NCBI GenBank assembly: GCA_039960995.1
Contig: JBDVKF010000064.1
Coordinates: forward strand, 186,001 to 250,000
Direction of reading: 5' to 3'
Source of the DNA: JABSSA01 sp039960995
Lineage (GTDB): Bacteria; Pseudomonadota; Alphaproteobacteria; Rhodobacterales; Rhodobacteraceae
Length of the DNA stretch: 64,000 nucleotides
Part shown: piece after piece, positions 18,462 through 26,432 of the stretch
Numbering within the stretch: the stretch's first letter is position 1
How the letters are laid out: each line of letters begins with the position of its first letter
Program-made: the position numbers and the translations under genes
Notes under the pieces: model-generated
Told to the model about the DNA's origin: nothing
What the model saw: the letters and a program-made list of their open reading frames with translations, nothing else
The model's database searches: none

Positions 18462-18929
18462 ATGAATGGTAAATTAACACCTACTGAGTCCCGAGACGCT
18501 TTGGCCGTTTTGATACTGCGTTTGGGATTGATTTGGTTCCTGTTCCTTTGGGCCATTCATAAAATACTGTCGACCAGTCAATACCAATCTCTTGCGCGCA
18601 ACTTTGATAATATCGAGATGGACGCAACAACTGTGCAATTGATCGGGGCCGCGCAGATTGCGGTGCTGTTTCTTGCGCTGATCGGAATTTTCAGGCCCTT
18701 TACCTATGGCGCTATGGCCGTGACCCACGCTTTCACAGTGTCCCGTCAATGGGATCGTTACATTGATCCGTTCGCGATTAGCGAACGTGGGTTCCCAATC
18801 AATCGCAACGTTTCGGTCAGCGCGGCCGTCATGTGTGCGTTCATCGTGCTGATTTTGCTGATCCATCGGGATCATTTTTCCGTCGGCGGATGGCTTCGGC
18901 GCAAGTGGGATGAAAAGTGGTGGTTGTGA
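18462..18929 (+). CDS. Small integral membrane protein, DoxX-like
   Basis: This 155-residue protein has four predicted membrane segments (about residues 17-36, 60-80, 82-92 and 116-135). The loop with SRQWDRYIDPFAISERGFPIN and a basic C-terminus RRKWDEKWW resemble DoxX-like small membrane proteins of Rhodobacteraceae. Function is not established. It converges on the DUF1513 gene, 35 bases away. Confidence 0.65.
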   Translation: MNGKLTPTESRDALAVLILRLGLIWFLFLWAIHKILSTSQYQSLARNFDNIEMDATTVQLIGAAQIAVLFLALIGIFRPFTYGAMAVTHAFTVSRQWDRYIDPFAISERGFPINRNVSVSAAVMCAFIVLILLIHRDHFSVGGWLRRKWDEKWWL

Positions 18930-18964
18930 TACTGCACCGTTAAGCGTCGTCATTCGCCGCCCAT

Positions 18965-20041
18965 TCAGCTGGGTAATCCAACAAGGTGGTTGTCGAAGGC
19001 AAGGTTGTGATGGGCCAATCGCGTTAGCCTGTTATCAGACAGGGAATGAACATGGCCTAACCCATCTGTCATCAAGCATGTCTTTGAAGCAGTTGCACAT
19101 AGACCGCAGACATCTGTGACCCGAAGCAGGCTTGTTTGCGCGCCCGCTTGATCAAATGTCAGCGTTTGCCCTCCGCGCGGCGAAGAGGCCGCGAAGTGGG
19201 CGCCATAGGCACTGACGCTTCCGATATACCCATCAAGCTGTCGTAGATTGTTTTCGTTCATTTGCGCGGGTCGTAATGTGCCATTCCCCGAATAGAGTGC
19301 CACAAGGGGCGGTGCGTCGAAGGGATCGCCTTGCCACTGGAACCCACAGATCAGCGTTCCGTCACTTGCCGCAGAAATATGCCGGAGCGAGTTTTGATGC
19401 GTCGCACTTGGCACTTCGGCCATGTCGATCATTGTTCCATTCGTACCAAAGACGGCGAGGTTGGGTCGCATCGTGTCGAGGTTCAGCTTGTCTCGACCCG
19501 TGGATGGATGCGTTCGAATACCACCATTCGCAACCGCAAAAGAGCCATTTGGCAGCCGCAGGATTTCATGCGGACCGATGCCACCGGACATAAATTCATC
19601 CAGCCGCCTATAACCCGCGCTTCGATCCCAGATGCCGATCACACCCTGACCTGTGGCCATGTCGTTTTCAGGTGTCAAAAGCAGGGTGCCATCCGCAGAA
19701 AATGCCGCGTGGCCGTAGAAATGGCGCCCATTTGGGGCGTGAAGCGTCTGGATGACGTCGCCTTGGGCGCAATCGATCACCTTGGCGAATGATCCGGGGC
19801 GACGGGCGATGGCGACGGCTTCGGCCACATGTGGATGCGCAGCGGCGGCGTGGCCGCGTGCTGGCAAAGGAATCTGGAATGTGATGTTGCCTTGATCTGT
19901 CAGCCCCACAAGAACATGCTGGCCATCTGGGCGCAAAGCAGCACTGAGGGCAATAGGGTTACCCACATCCGCCCAGCTCAAGGTGGGTGTCAAAGAGGCC
20001 AAAGTGAGCCCCGCCAAAAAGGCACGACGGGACGGCATCAA
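18965..20041 (-). CDS. DUF1513 periplasmic protein
   Basis: The 358-residue protein opens with a twin-arginine-like leader (PSRRAFLAGLTLASLTPTLSWA) and folds as a beta-propeller by sequence pattern (HGHAAFSADGTLLLTPEND, GIGPHEI, GSVSAYGAHFAASSPRGG). DUF1513 genes regularly follow imelysin and di-haem oxidoreductase genes, as here, where its start overlaps the imelysin stop by four bases. It is probably part of a periplasmic iron-handling system; its biochemical role is unknown. Confidence 0.85.
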   Translation of the reverse strand: MMPSRRAFLAGLTLASLTPTLSWADVGNPIALSAALRPDGQHVLVGLTDQGNITFQIPLPARGHAAAAHPHVAEAVAIARRPGSFAKVIDCAQGDVIQTLHAPNGRHFYGHAAFSADGTLLLTPENDMATGQGVIGIWDRSAGYRRLDEFMSGGIGPHEILRLPNGSFAVANGGIRTHPSTGRDKLNLDTMRPNLAVFGTNGTMIDMAEVPSATHQNSLRHISAASDGTLICGFQWQGDPFDAPPLVALYSGNGTLRPAQMNENNLRQLDGYIGSVSAYGAHFAASSPRGGQTLTFDQAGAQTSLLRVTDVCGLCATASKTCLMTDGLGHVHSLSDNRLTRLAHHNLAFDNHLVGLPS

Positions 20042-21006
20042 TCACCATCCAATGCGTTAAAGCCGCCAGTGATACCCAGGGGGTTCCCGATTTCTTCTAT
20101 CACGGCGATTTGGATTGCGCGGACGGTTTGCTGCAGTACTTCGACCCGGAAGCGTTGTGCCGGATCAGCGATCGCTTGCAACGCCGGATCATCAAGCGCC
20201 TCTGCGCGCTTGCGTGCATCTGCAAATGCGGCGCGTGTCTTTGTCAGGTCGATATCCGTCATTGTGGCTGCAAGGTTTTCGAGCGCGGTCAATGACAGTT
20301 GAATATGGCGCAGCGATCGGGCGGATCGGCGCGCTTCGGCCCGGCGCGGACGAGGGCGGTCAAAGGTACCCAAGGGGCGGCCAAGACGTTGATCGTGCAG
20401 GAACTTCAGGCCGGTGGACAAAGAGGTATATATCACCCGTTGCGCTTCGATATCGCTTTGGAAGCGGGTGTTGCCTGCCTCGCCTGCCGTTCGCATTAGG
20501 TCGGCAAAAGCAGGCCAGTCGTTTGCGATTGTTTTCGACTTTTTAGCAAGACCAATTGCGATGGCTTGGGTCAATCGGCAGGCATAATTCGCATCAGGTT
20601 GTGTGTCGTACAGCAATCGTTCAAGGGCGGTGAACCCTTGTGCGGCGGCGGATACATCATTGAATGCACCTGGTTGATCAACGATTGGATCAGCTATCGC
20701 TGTCAGGCGGTCCAACGCTTTGCCGGTGCGGTCCTTTGGATCGGGCCAAAAGGACATGGCCAACGTCAACGCTTTATCCTCAAGAGGGCCGAAATGGATG
20801 TGGCTGATGCCAATCCATGCATCATAAGCGGTATGGAACGCGGGGCGTACTGCATCGGGGGAGCAATCCGCCCTGGCGGTTGATGCCAATTCAGTCGCCG
20901 CAACATCCAATGCAATGTGACCAGGCAGGATGTGGTGTTCCAGCGTACGGTCCACATCAGCAAAGGCGGGCAAGGCAAGGAGGGGCAGAATCAGAACAAA
21001 GCGCAT
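20038..21006 (-). CDS. Imelysin-family protein (second copy)
   Basis: The 322-residue exported protein has signal peptide MRFVLILPLLALPAFA and an M75/imelysin domain (AFHTAYDAWIGISHIHFG). The GxHxxE-type site of the family is replaced by GFTALERLLYD, as in other cluster-associated second imelysins, so its metal-binding differs from the protein at 24090. Arg-rich insert RPRPRRAEARRSARS. It lies one base after the di-haem oxidoreductase stop and overlaps DUF1513. Confidence 0.87.
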   Translation of the reverse strand: MRFVLILPLLALPAFADVDRTLEHHILPGHIALDVAATELASTARADCSPDAVRPAFHTAYDAWIGISHIHFGPLEDKALTLAMSFWPDPKDRTGKALDRLTAIADPIVDQPGAFNDVSAAAQGFTALERLLYDTQPDANYACRLTQAIAIGLAKKSKTIANDWPAFADLMRTAGEAGNTRFQSDIEAQRVIYTSLSTGLKFLHDQRLGRPLGTFDRPRPRRAEARRSARSLRHIQLSLTALENLAATMTDIDLTKTRAAFADARKRAEALDDPALQAIADPAQRFRVEVLQQTVRAIQIAVIEEIGNPLGITGGFNALDGD

Positions 21007-21007
21007 G

Positions 21008-22531
21008 TCAGAGGCTTTCTAGAAAACGAATAAGGTCCGCGCGGTCCGCGGGCGGCATGTCGATGACCGATTGTTTGTGTGGTTCAGCTTCGCCGCCATG
21101 CCATAAAATGGCTTCAAGCAGGTTACGGGCGCGTCCATCATGCAGGAAATAGGTGTGGCCAGACACTTGTTCCGTCAGTCCAATGCCCCAAAGCGGGGGT
21201 GTTCGCCATTCCAGACCTGTAGCGCGCGCTTCGGGTCGGTTGTCAGCCAAACCCGGACCCATGTCGTGTAAAAGCATGTCCGAATAAGGCCAGATCAACT
21301 GAAAGCTTTGCTCGGGTTGACCGCCCAGCCGATGGGTGACGTGTTTCGGCGTGTGGCAAGCAATGCAACCGGTGTCATAGAACACCTTTTTGCCCCGCAA
21401 GACCTGAGGATCGTCGATGTCACGGCGCGCAGGCACGCCGAGGTTGGCAGAATAAAACGACACTAGCTCCAAACCTGTATCGCCGATTTCTGCGTCGTCA
21501 TGGTCGGCCGTATTGCCATCTGGTGCTTTGCGGCATTTCGCCTGAGCCCCTGTGCAATCGCCATAACCAGCAGGGTGCAGAGTGGTTGAAATGCCGATGT
21601 CACCAGAAAACGCAGCTGCGGATTGTTCCCACACGGATGGCATGCCCGCTTTAAGGCCAAACCGACCCAACATAGGCACACCGTATTCAGTGGACATGAC
21701 AATTTGAGCGCGGCCCGAAATACCATCGCCATCCGCATCATCCGGATCGGATTTTGCCAGAATATCTGCGGCTGGAATGGCATCCAACAACCCAAGACCA
21801 ATCATCTGTGGGGCGATTCGGGCGCTGATCATGATGTCGGGGTGCAGATCGCCGTGTCCAAGATTGGTCAACGTATAGGTTGGTACGCGCAGGGATGCCG
21901 TTTCCCCCCCGGACAATGCGATCGTCTTTTCGGTGTAGGTGACACGCGGTTCGGCTTCGGCTTTGATGCCCGCAACCGAGAAATCTTGTATCTGTCCGCC
22001 ATAGGTTGGTTCGGATTGTGTCGCGATGTAACCTTCTATCTCTTCAGGTGTGGCGCCGCCCGGGATCGAGATGCGCACCAGCATTGATGTCGCGTTGTCG
22101 TCCGGTCCTTCGGGGGGGTGTCCGCGCCCGTCCTTTAGGTGGCAGCGTTGGCAGGATCGCGCGTTGAAGATGGGCCCAAGCCCGTCTGACGCGAGAGTGG
22201 ACGACGGGGATGAAACCCACAGTTTTTTGAACAATCCATTGCCGACTTTGAAATCTAATTCTCTTTCAAAGCTGATATTCCCTGATGCCGAAGAAAACGC
22301 ATTGGATGTTTTCCTGACACGCACAGTGGCGGCACCTGCCGGATTGCCTTCGAATTGCTCAGCTTTTTCGAAATTGGTCGTTGGGGCGGTGACCCGCTTG
22401 ATCCGCTCTGCTTCGGCATCTGTTCTTGGGACGACTGGGAGGTGCAAATCCAAAAGTTCTGCCGATACTTCACCTGTAAGTGACAGAAATCCGATAAGAA
22501 ACGCCGACAATGAGGTTGTGATCTGATTCAT
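21008..22531 (-). CDS. Di-haem oxidoreductase (DUF1111 family)
   Basis: This 507-residue exported protein has two haem c sites, CQRCH in the first third and CIACH in the last third, and the DUF1111 landmarks DGLGPIFNARSC, GHGDLHPDIMISAR and YFLHDGRARNLLEAILWHGGEA, here given in pieces. The family is related to MauG-type di-haem enzymes and is often called a thiol oxidoreductase. In iron clusters it may change the redox state of iron for uptake. It heads the operon with imelysin and DUF1513. The untranslated leader is short and has no clear ribosome site. Confidence 0.88.
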   Translation of the reverse strand: MNQITTSLSAFLIGFLSLTGEVSAELLDLHLPVVPRTDAEAERIKRVTAPTTNFEKAEQFEGNPAGAATVRVRKTSNAFSSASGNISFERELDFKVGNGLFKKLWVSSPSSTLASDGLGPIFNARSCQRCHLKDGRGHPPEGPDDNATSMLVRISIPGGATPEEIEGYIATQSEPTYGGQIQDFSVAGIKAEAEPRVTYTEKTIALSGGETASLRVPTYTLTNLGHGDLHPDIMISARIAPQMIGLGLLDAIPAADILAKSDPDDADGDGISGRAQIVMSTEYGVPMLGRFGLKAGMPSVWEQSAAAFSGDIGISTTLHPAGYGDCTGAQAKCRKAPDGNTADHDDAEIGDTGLELVSFYSANLGVPARRDIDDPQVLRGKKVFYDTGCIACHTPKHVTHRLGGQPEQSFQLIWPYSDMLLHDMGPGLADNRPEARATGLEWRTPPLWGIGLTEQVSGHTYFLHDGRARNLLEAILWHGGEAEPHKQSVIDMPPADRADLIRFLESL

Positions 22532-22546
22532 AACTTATAAATATAC

Positions 22547-22554
22547 TCAGGAAT
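22547..22554. promoter_or_regulatory. Half-site shared with the hemP promoter
   Basis: TCAGGAAT here, just upstream of the di-haem gene start, also occurs as one half of the perfect inverted repeat at 26265-26283 before the hemP operon. The opposite half is not conserved. It could be a weaker site for the same iron regulator. Confidence 0.3.
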
Positions 22555-22604
22555 ACAAATTGGCGAGGCGATTCCCGCGCTCTCATCAAGGAAAGGCCTG
22601 CGAC

Positions 22605-23027
22605 ATGGTGCCCTTGCGACTGGACATAACCGTTGAACCAAGGCCAACGACGCCTGTTTCGCCGCAGGCTTTTGCGTTTTTGAACCACTTGCGTTTCAAG
22701 ACAATGCAATGCCGCGCCAAACCAAGAACCGATTTGTTTCAAGCTTGTGCACTGCTGCAAGTCACGCGGTCTGCCAATTACGAAGCGCATGCCGAAGCGC
22801 TCATGCGGTGTTTGGCCGAAGCCCTTGGAAAGCAACCGCGTCTTTATGCTCCGGGCACGAATGAGATGACCTTTGACGAGACCTGGTTGGTTGAGTTGGG
22901 GCAGGCTTACGCCCGCGATGATCAGGCCAGCCTCAGCTTTCTTTTGGCGTCGCGCGTTCTTCCGGAACACCGCCGATTGGTGCGTTTTCTGGTGGGTCGA
23001 ATATCAGAGTGTTTTTCTCTTATTTAG
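22605..23027 (+). CDS. Conserved-looking protein of unknown function
   Basis: The 140-residue reading from ATG 22605 (AAGGAAAGG upstream) encodes a soluble, mostly helical protein with CRAKPRTDLFQACALLQV and EAHAEALMRCLAEALGKQPRLY. Cys, Arg and His are frequent. It diverges from the di-haem oxidoreductase operon and its stop lies inside the Irr-type palindrome of dps. The context suggests an iron-linked role, but I recognise no family. Confidence 0.6.
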   Translation: MVPLRLDITVEPRPTTPVSPQAFAFLNHLRFKTMQCRAKPRTDLFQACALLQVTRSANYEAHAEALMRCLAEALGKQPRLYAPGTNEMTFDETWLVELGQAYARDDQASLSFLLASRVLPEHRRLVRFLVGRISECFSLI

Positions 23028-23039
23028 AATAATTCTAAA
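23023..23039. promoter_or_regulatory. Irr-type iron box (ICE motif) before dps
   Basis: TTTAGAATAATTCTAAA is a perfect palindrome with a single central base. It agrees with the ICE motif described for the haem-sensing regulator Irr of alphaproteobacteria, TTTAGAA-N3-TTCTAAA. It lies about 95 bases before the dps start, fitting repression of iron storage under iron limitation. Confidence 0.72.
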
Positions 23040-23134
23040 AAGTTCTTGCTTCTTTGTGAGACCTGACTAAGTACTGATTGGCAAGCAAGCCAGCCACGTG
23101 CCAGCCAGCGCCCAATTTCAAACGGAGCCCTAGG

Positions 23135-23605
23135 ATGACCCAAACAGCTGCTGCGCTTTCGACAGACGCCCGCGCCGCCATTGTCGAAGCGCTGAATCAA
23201 TCCGTCGCAGAAACTGCTGTCACCACCATGTTGGCGCAGAACTTTCACTGGAACGTAAAAGGCATGGCATTCGGCCCGCTGCACGATCTGTTCCAGAAAA
23301 TGTACGAAGATCATTTTATAGCCCAAGACGATTTAGCCGAACGGATCAAAGCGCTTGATGCGCATGCCGAAGGTACCCTTGCAGGTATGTTGCAGCGGTC
23401 AAAGATCAAAGAAAGCGATGGCCATGGTTCAGATAAAGAGATGATCAAGGCCATGCAAGACGCGCAAGAAACGCTTGCCGCGACGCTTGCAGGTGCTGGA
23501 CAAGCCGCTGCCGACGCTGGTGATACGCTGACCGAAGATTTGTGCATTGCGCGCGGTCAAGTGCACGAGAAGTTTGCGTGGTTCTTGCGGTCGCATTTGG
23601 CGTAA
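23135..23605 (+). CDS. dps: Dps-family DNA-binding ferritin
   Basis: The 156-residue ferritin-like protein has the Dps ferroxidase motif AQNFHWNVKGMAFGPLHDLFQKMYEDHF (here HWNVKG, DLFQKMYED) and DDLAERIKALD. Dps dodecamers oxidise ferrous iron with peroxide, store ferric iron and protect DNA. The ATG at 23135 has ACGGAG upstream. An Irr-type palindrome lies in its promoter region. Confidence 0.92.
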   Translation: MTQTAAALSTDARAAIVEALNQSVAETAVTTMLAQNFHWNVKGMAFGPLHDLFQKMYEDHFIAQDDLAERIKALDAHAEGTLAGMLQRSKIKESDGHGSDKEMIKAMQDAQETLAATLAGAGQAAADAGDTLTEDLCIARGQVHEKFAWFLRSHLA

Positions 23606-23701
23606 GGCCGCCCAGACCAACAAAAGCCACCTAGACCGTTAAGCCACTTTAGCGAGCAGCCAAACGGTCAGGCAGCAAGGGGTCACGCGACCCTGGAAGC
23701 G

Positions 23702-23959
23702 TCAAGCCGCGTCTCGAACGGCGGGGGCAGGCTTGACCTTTTTCTTAATACATTTGCGCAGATACTGCGGCAGCCAGTGGCTGTATTTTCCCATCCGCGA
23801 CTGCTGACCCACGAGCATTTCGATAAAGGCTGCGCGGTGTTTGTCCTTCTTTAGTTCCTTAAAGAGAGACTTCTGCGCCTTTGTCATTGAACACCCAATG
23901 CAATGCCCTTCACGTTTGAATTTGCAAACATCGATACAAGGGCTGGGTGTCTTGGGCAT
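23702..23959 (-). CDS. DUF1289 protein
   Basis: An 85-residue protein with the DUF1289 cysteine set PCIDVCKFKREGHCIGCSMT at the N-terminus and a basic C-terminal half (LRKCIKKKVKPAP). The four cysteines may bind a metal or Fe-S cluster; the family has no firm function. GAGGTCTAT precedes ATG 23959. It lies downstream of the imelysin gene in the same direction and may share its transcript. Confidence 0.85.
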   Translation of the reverse strand: MPKTPSPCIDVCKFKREGHCIGCSMTKAQKSLFKELKKDKHRAAFIEMLVGQQSRMGKYSHWLPQYLRKCIKKKVKPAPAVRDAA

Positions 23960-24089
23960 ATAGACCTCGCTGGTATTGGGCTGGGTATTGAAGTGTGTGT
24001 CGCGTGGGATGCGATAGTTTGAAAACTGTTTGTGCAAAATGCGCGCGGCCAAGGTTAGAGAACACCAAAGCCGCGCACGGGGGGTCGTA

Positions 24090-25349
24090 TTATTGGAACA
24101 CAGCGTCTGGGTTATCGAGGCTGTCAGAACCTTCGAAGTCGATCTGATCAACGCCCAACGTCGCAACGGCACGTTCGATTGAACGAGTCTGATCAACCAG
24201 CGCATTCACGCCGCCCATGATCAGCGCTTCACCGGCTTCGCTGCCGCGCTCAAGCATTGAATCGTATGCAAACCCAGCCTCAGCAGCTGTTTTCATTTCC
24301 AGCATTTCCAGAACGCTGACGTTCAGCTTGGAGCGCAATTCAGCATCAACACCTGCATCAGAGGCTGCCACCAACGACGCCAATGACTCGCCGGATACAA
24401 TCGATCCGTCGATGCCGGTATAGCTGCCCAGATAGACATTGCGGATACCAACAGCGTTATAGAAATGGTCGTTATGCGTGTTGTCTGCGAAACAAGAATG
24501 TTCTTCTTCTGGGTCATTCAGCATGACACCAAGACGCATCCGTTCACCCGCTGTTTCGCCATAGCTTAGCGAACCCATGCCAGTAAGGATCGCACTAAGA
24601 CCTGCGTTTTCGTCTGCGGTCAGTTGGGTCCGGGCGTCGCCGCCTTCCTGCCATTGCGCAACCATCCATTCCAGATCAGACACCAGCAGCTCCGTTGCTG
24701 CCTTTAGATAATCCGCGCGGCGGTCGCAGTGCCCGCCAGTGCACGCATCACCCTGTGCATAGTCAGTCCAAGGGCGATTGCCTGCGCCTGCTCCGTGGCC
24801 ATTCAGGTCTTGGCCCCACAGCAAAAATTCAACAGCGTGATAACCGGTGGCTACGTTGCTTTCGACACCGTCTGCCTCGTGCAGTGAACCCTCAAGAAGG
24901 GCGGGCGTGATTTCACTGGCATCGATGGTTTCACCGGACAAAGTGAAGGACGCATTCGCAACCACGTTCAGGACGGCGTATTCGTTTTCATCCGTCGCAC
25001 CGCCATATGCTGCATCAACGTAATCGATCAGACCTTCGTCCAACGGCCAAGCGTTCACTTTGCCCTCCCAATCATCAACGATAGCGTTGCCAAAACGGAA
25101 TACTTCGGTCTGTTGATAAGGAACCCGCGCAGCCAACCAAGCGTCTTTAGCTGCTTGCAGGGCTTCGGCAGATGGCGTTGCGACCAATGTGTTGACCGCG
25201 GTCAGCAGGGCTTGGCCGGTTGTCAGGCTGTCCGTGTAATTCGCAACGGCGATATTGGCATAGTTTTCCAACACAGCTGCCTTGTCCGCGAATGCGGGGG
25301 CCGCTGCCAATAACACTGTGCCCAGTGCGGTTGTTATTGTGAGTTTCAT
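24090..25349 (-). CDS. Imelysin-family iron-regulated periplasmic protein (IrpA-like)
   Basis: This 419-residue exported protein (signal MKLTITTALGTVLLAAAPAFA) carries both imelysin repeats: YQQTEVFRFGN, WPLDEGLIDYVD, the metal-site-like GYHAVEFLLWGQDLNG, and CFADNTHNDHFYNAVGIRNVY. It matches the IrpA/ICMP group made under iron starvation and thought to bind iron at the membrane. It follows a 159-residue unknown gene and hemP in one operon, and the second imelysin lies 3 kb downstream. Confidence 0.9.
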   Translation of the reverse strand: MKLTITTALGTVLLAAAPAFADKAAVLENYANIAVANYTDSLTTGQALLTAVNTLVATPSAEALQAAKDAWLAARVPYQQTEVFRFGNAIVDDWEGKVNAWPLDEGLIDYVDAAYGGATDENEYAVLNVVANASFTLSGETIDASEITPALLEGSLHEADGVESNVATGYHAVEFLLWGQDLNGHGAGAGNRPWTDYAQGDACTGGHCDRRADYLKAATELLVSDLEWMVAQWQEGGDARTQLTADENAGLSAILTGMGSLSYGETAGERMRLGVMLNDPEEEHSCFADNTHNDHFYNAVGIRNVYLGSYTGIDGSIVSGESLASLVAASDAGVDAELRSKLNVSVLEMLEMKTAAEAGFAYDSMLERGSEAGEALIMGGVNALVDQTRSIERAVATLGVDQIDFEGSDSLDNPDAVFQ

Positions 25350-25382
25350 AGGTGGCTGTCCCTTGATTTATTATTGGTCGAG

Positions 25383-25862
25383 TTAGTGCAGGCGCACCGC
25401 GTTTGGTGCGTCTGTGGGTGATATCGGAGCAGATTTGCGATGAATGCTGCGAATTGCGCTGCCAACTTCGCCTGCAAGGATCGCGATATGTTCTGCGTGT
25501 GCCGGTCCGGACAACAGGGTCGCAATTAAGGCCGCGTCGTTCAGATGCCCGTCCGATGCGGTGCGGACCAAATTGGCGAACACACATTCATCGGAACCGG
25601 CACAACTGCAATCGACGTCGTGGCGCACCAAGGGGCGCAAGGCAGTGACAAAAACTGTTTTGAGCAGTTTTTCAAAAACGCCCCATGCGCGATCCGCTTC
25701 TGATTTGGGGAATGCGCTGTTGTAGTCTTCGCGCGCTTGCGCTTGACCCTGAGGCCCTTCGCACCAAAGACGAAGGTTTAGGATCAAGTTCGCCTCCCAG
25801 GCGTCCATGTGGTTTAATGCGGCAACAGCCGCGCCGCCGCGGGCGTGATGTGCTGTGCTCAT
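25383..25862 (-). CDS. Unknown protein between hemP and imelysin
   Basis: The 159-residue protein starts MSTAHHARGGAAVAALNHMD and includes LRLWCEGPQGQAQAREDY and a cysteine cluster DVDCSCAGSDECVFANLV. No signal peptide is evident. Its start overlaps the hemP stop (ATGA), and it is 33 bases before the imelysin start, so it is part of the iron operon. The CxC...C cluster could bind metal. I do not recognise the family. Confidence 0.75.
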   Translation of the reverse strand: MSTAHHARGGAAVAALNHMDAWEANLILNLRLWCEGPQGQAQAREDYNSAFPKSEADRAWGVFEKLLKTVFVTALRPLVRHDVDCSCAGSDECVFANLVRTASDGHLNDAALIATLLSGPAHAEHIAILAGEVGSAIRSIHRKSAPISPTDAPNAVRLH

Positions 25863-26032
25863 TTTGTCAGTATCAATTTACCGGCGCGTGTAATGCGCAA
25901 GTAATAGACTTGCCCATCCAGAACGATTGAAGCTTGAACGCCATCTCTGATCAATTCACGCGCATCGAACGTGTCGATTTTTTGTGGATCAGGAGCGGTT
26001 GTTGTGTCGGGGATTTGGGCCATTGCATTCAT
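25859..26032 (-). CDS. hemP: Hemin uptake protein HemP
   Basis: A 57-residue protein ending FDARELIRDGVQASIVLDG, VYYLRITRAGKLILTK, which is the HemP pattern (LF/LI..G....I.L.G..Y.LR.TR.GKLILTK). In several proteobacteria HemP is needed for high-level expression of haem uptake genes. It overlaps the preceding 50-residue gene by three bases and the next gene by four. No haem receptor gene is visible nearby. Confidence 0.87.
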   Translation of the reverse strand: MNAMAQIPDTTTAPDPQKIDTFDARELIRDGVQASIVLDGQVYYLRITRAGKLILTK

Positions 26033-26181
26033 GAGGTTCGCTCCAAATAGTCAAGCATCCGTTCAAGGAATTGGTCTGCGGGCACTGCGCCGCCGATTGC
26101 CTCTTGCAACAATTCTTGGCAGCACGTTTTTTCGCTACACCCGCCTATGACGGCGCGATCCTGTCTTTCCGTTTTTACCAT
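26029..26181 (-). CDS. 50-residue cysteine-containing protein, first gene of the iron operon
   Basis: The reading starts at ATG 26181 behind CAGGAG with eight-base spacing and encodes 50 residues, with CSEKTCCQELLQEAIGG in the middle and an acidic-helical end DQFLERMLDYLERTS. The Cys-x4-Cys-Cys group is notable for so small a protein. The coding, ribosome site and overlap with hemP support a real gene. Function unknown; a metal sensor or haem-handling peptide is possible. Confidence 0.7.
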   Translation of the reverse strand: MVKTERQDRAVIGGCSEKTCCQELLQEAIGGAVPADQFLERMLDYLERTS

Positions 26182-26248
26182 GTCTCAGCTCCTGTCAGCT
26201 CGGGGCGTCCGGGCTGCCCGAATAGGGTGGCTGAGACTCGCTTTCTTT

Positions 26249-26283
26249 ATCTTGATTGTTTTTGTCAGGAATGTCAATCCTGA
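26249..26283 (-). promoter_or_regulatory. Iron-operon promoter with overlapping inverted repeat
   Basis: TCAGGA (26265-26270) and TCCTGA (26278-26283) form a perfect inverted repeat around seven bases. On the minus strand the spacer holds TTGACA (26277-26272), a consensus -35, with CAAGAT (26254-26249) as -10 exactly 17 bases on. A regulator bound to the repeat would block the promoter of the hemP operon. The rest of 26182-26432 shows no gene. Confidence 0.6.
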
Positions 26284-26432
26284 GTATTACACTAAGAAAA
26301 GAGTGTGGAGATTTTCTGCCTTAAGATCTCATCGCAATGCCGAACATTCCACGCGGGCTTGCGCTCACGGGGTCATACGCAAGCTAAACGAGGTGCAAAA
26401 CCTCAAGCCTTGATCGGCGAAAAAAGCGCTTT

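Noticed and set aside
22470..22970. 166-codon minus-strand frame opposite the gene at 22605
   Set aside because: It would run into the di-haem oxidoreductase start and lacks a good ribosome site; the plus-strand frame has one.
23679..23695. GGGTC-ACGC-GACCC hairpin between dps and the DUF1289 gene
   Set aside because: Short stem and no T run; not firm enough to call a terminator.
26410..26432. AAAAAGCGCTTTTT palindrome at the uxuB end as a terminator
   Set aside because: Stem is almost all A-T pairs with no loop, so it is a weak candidate.
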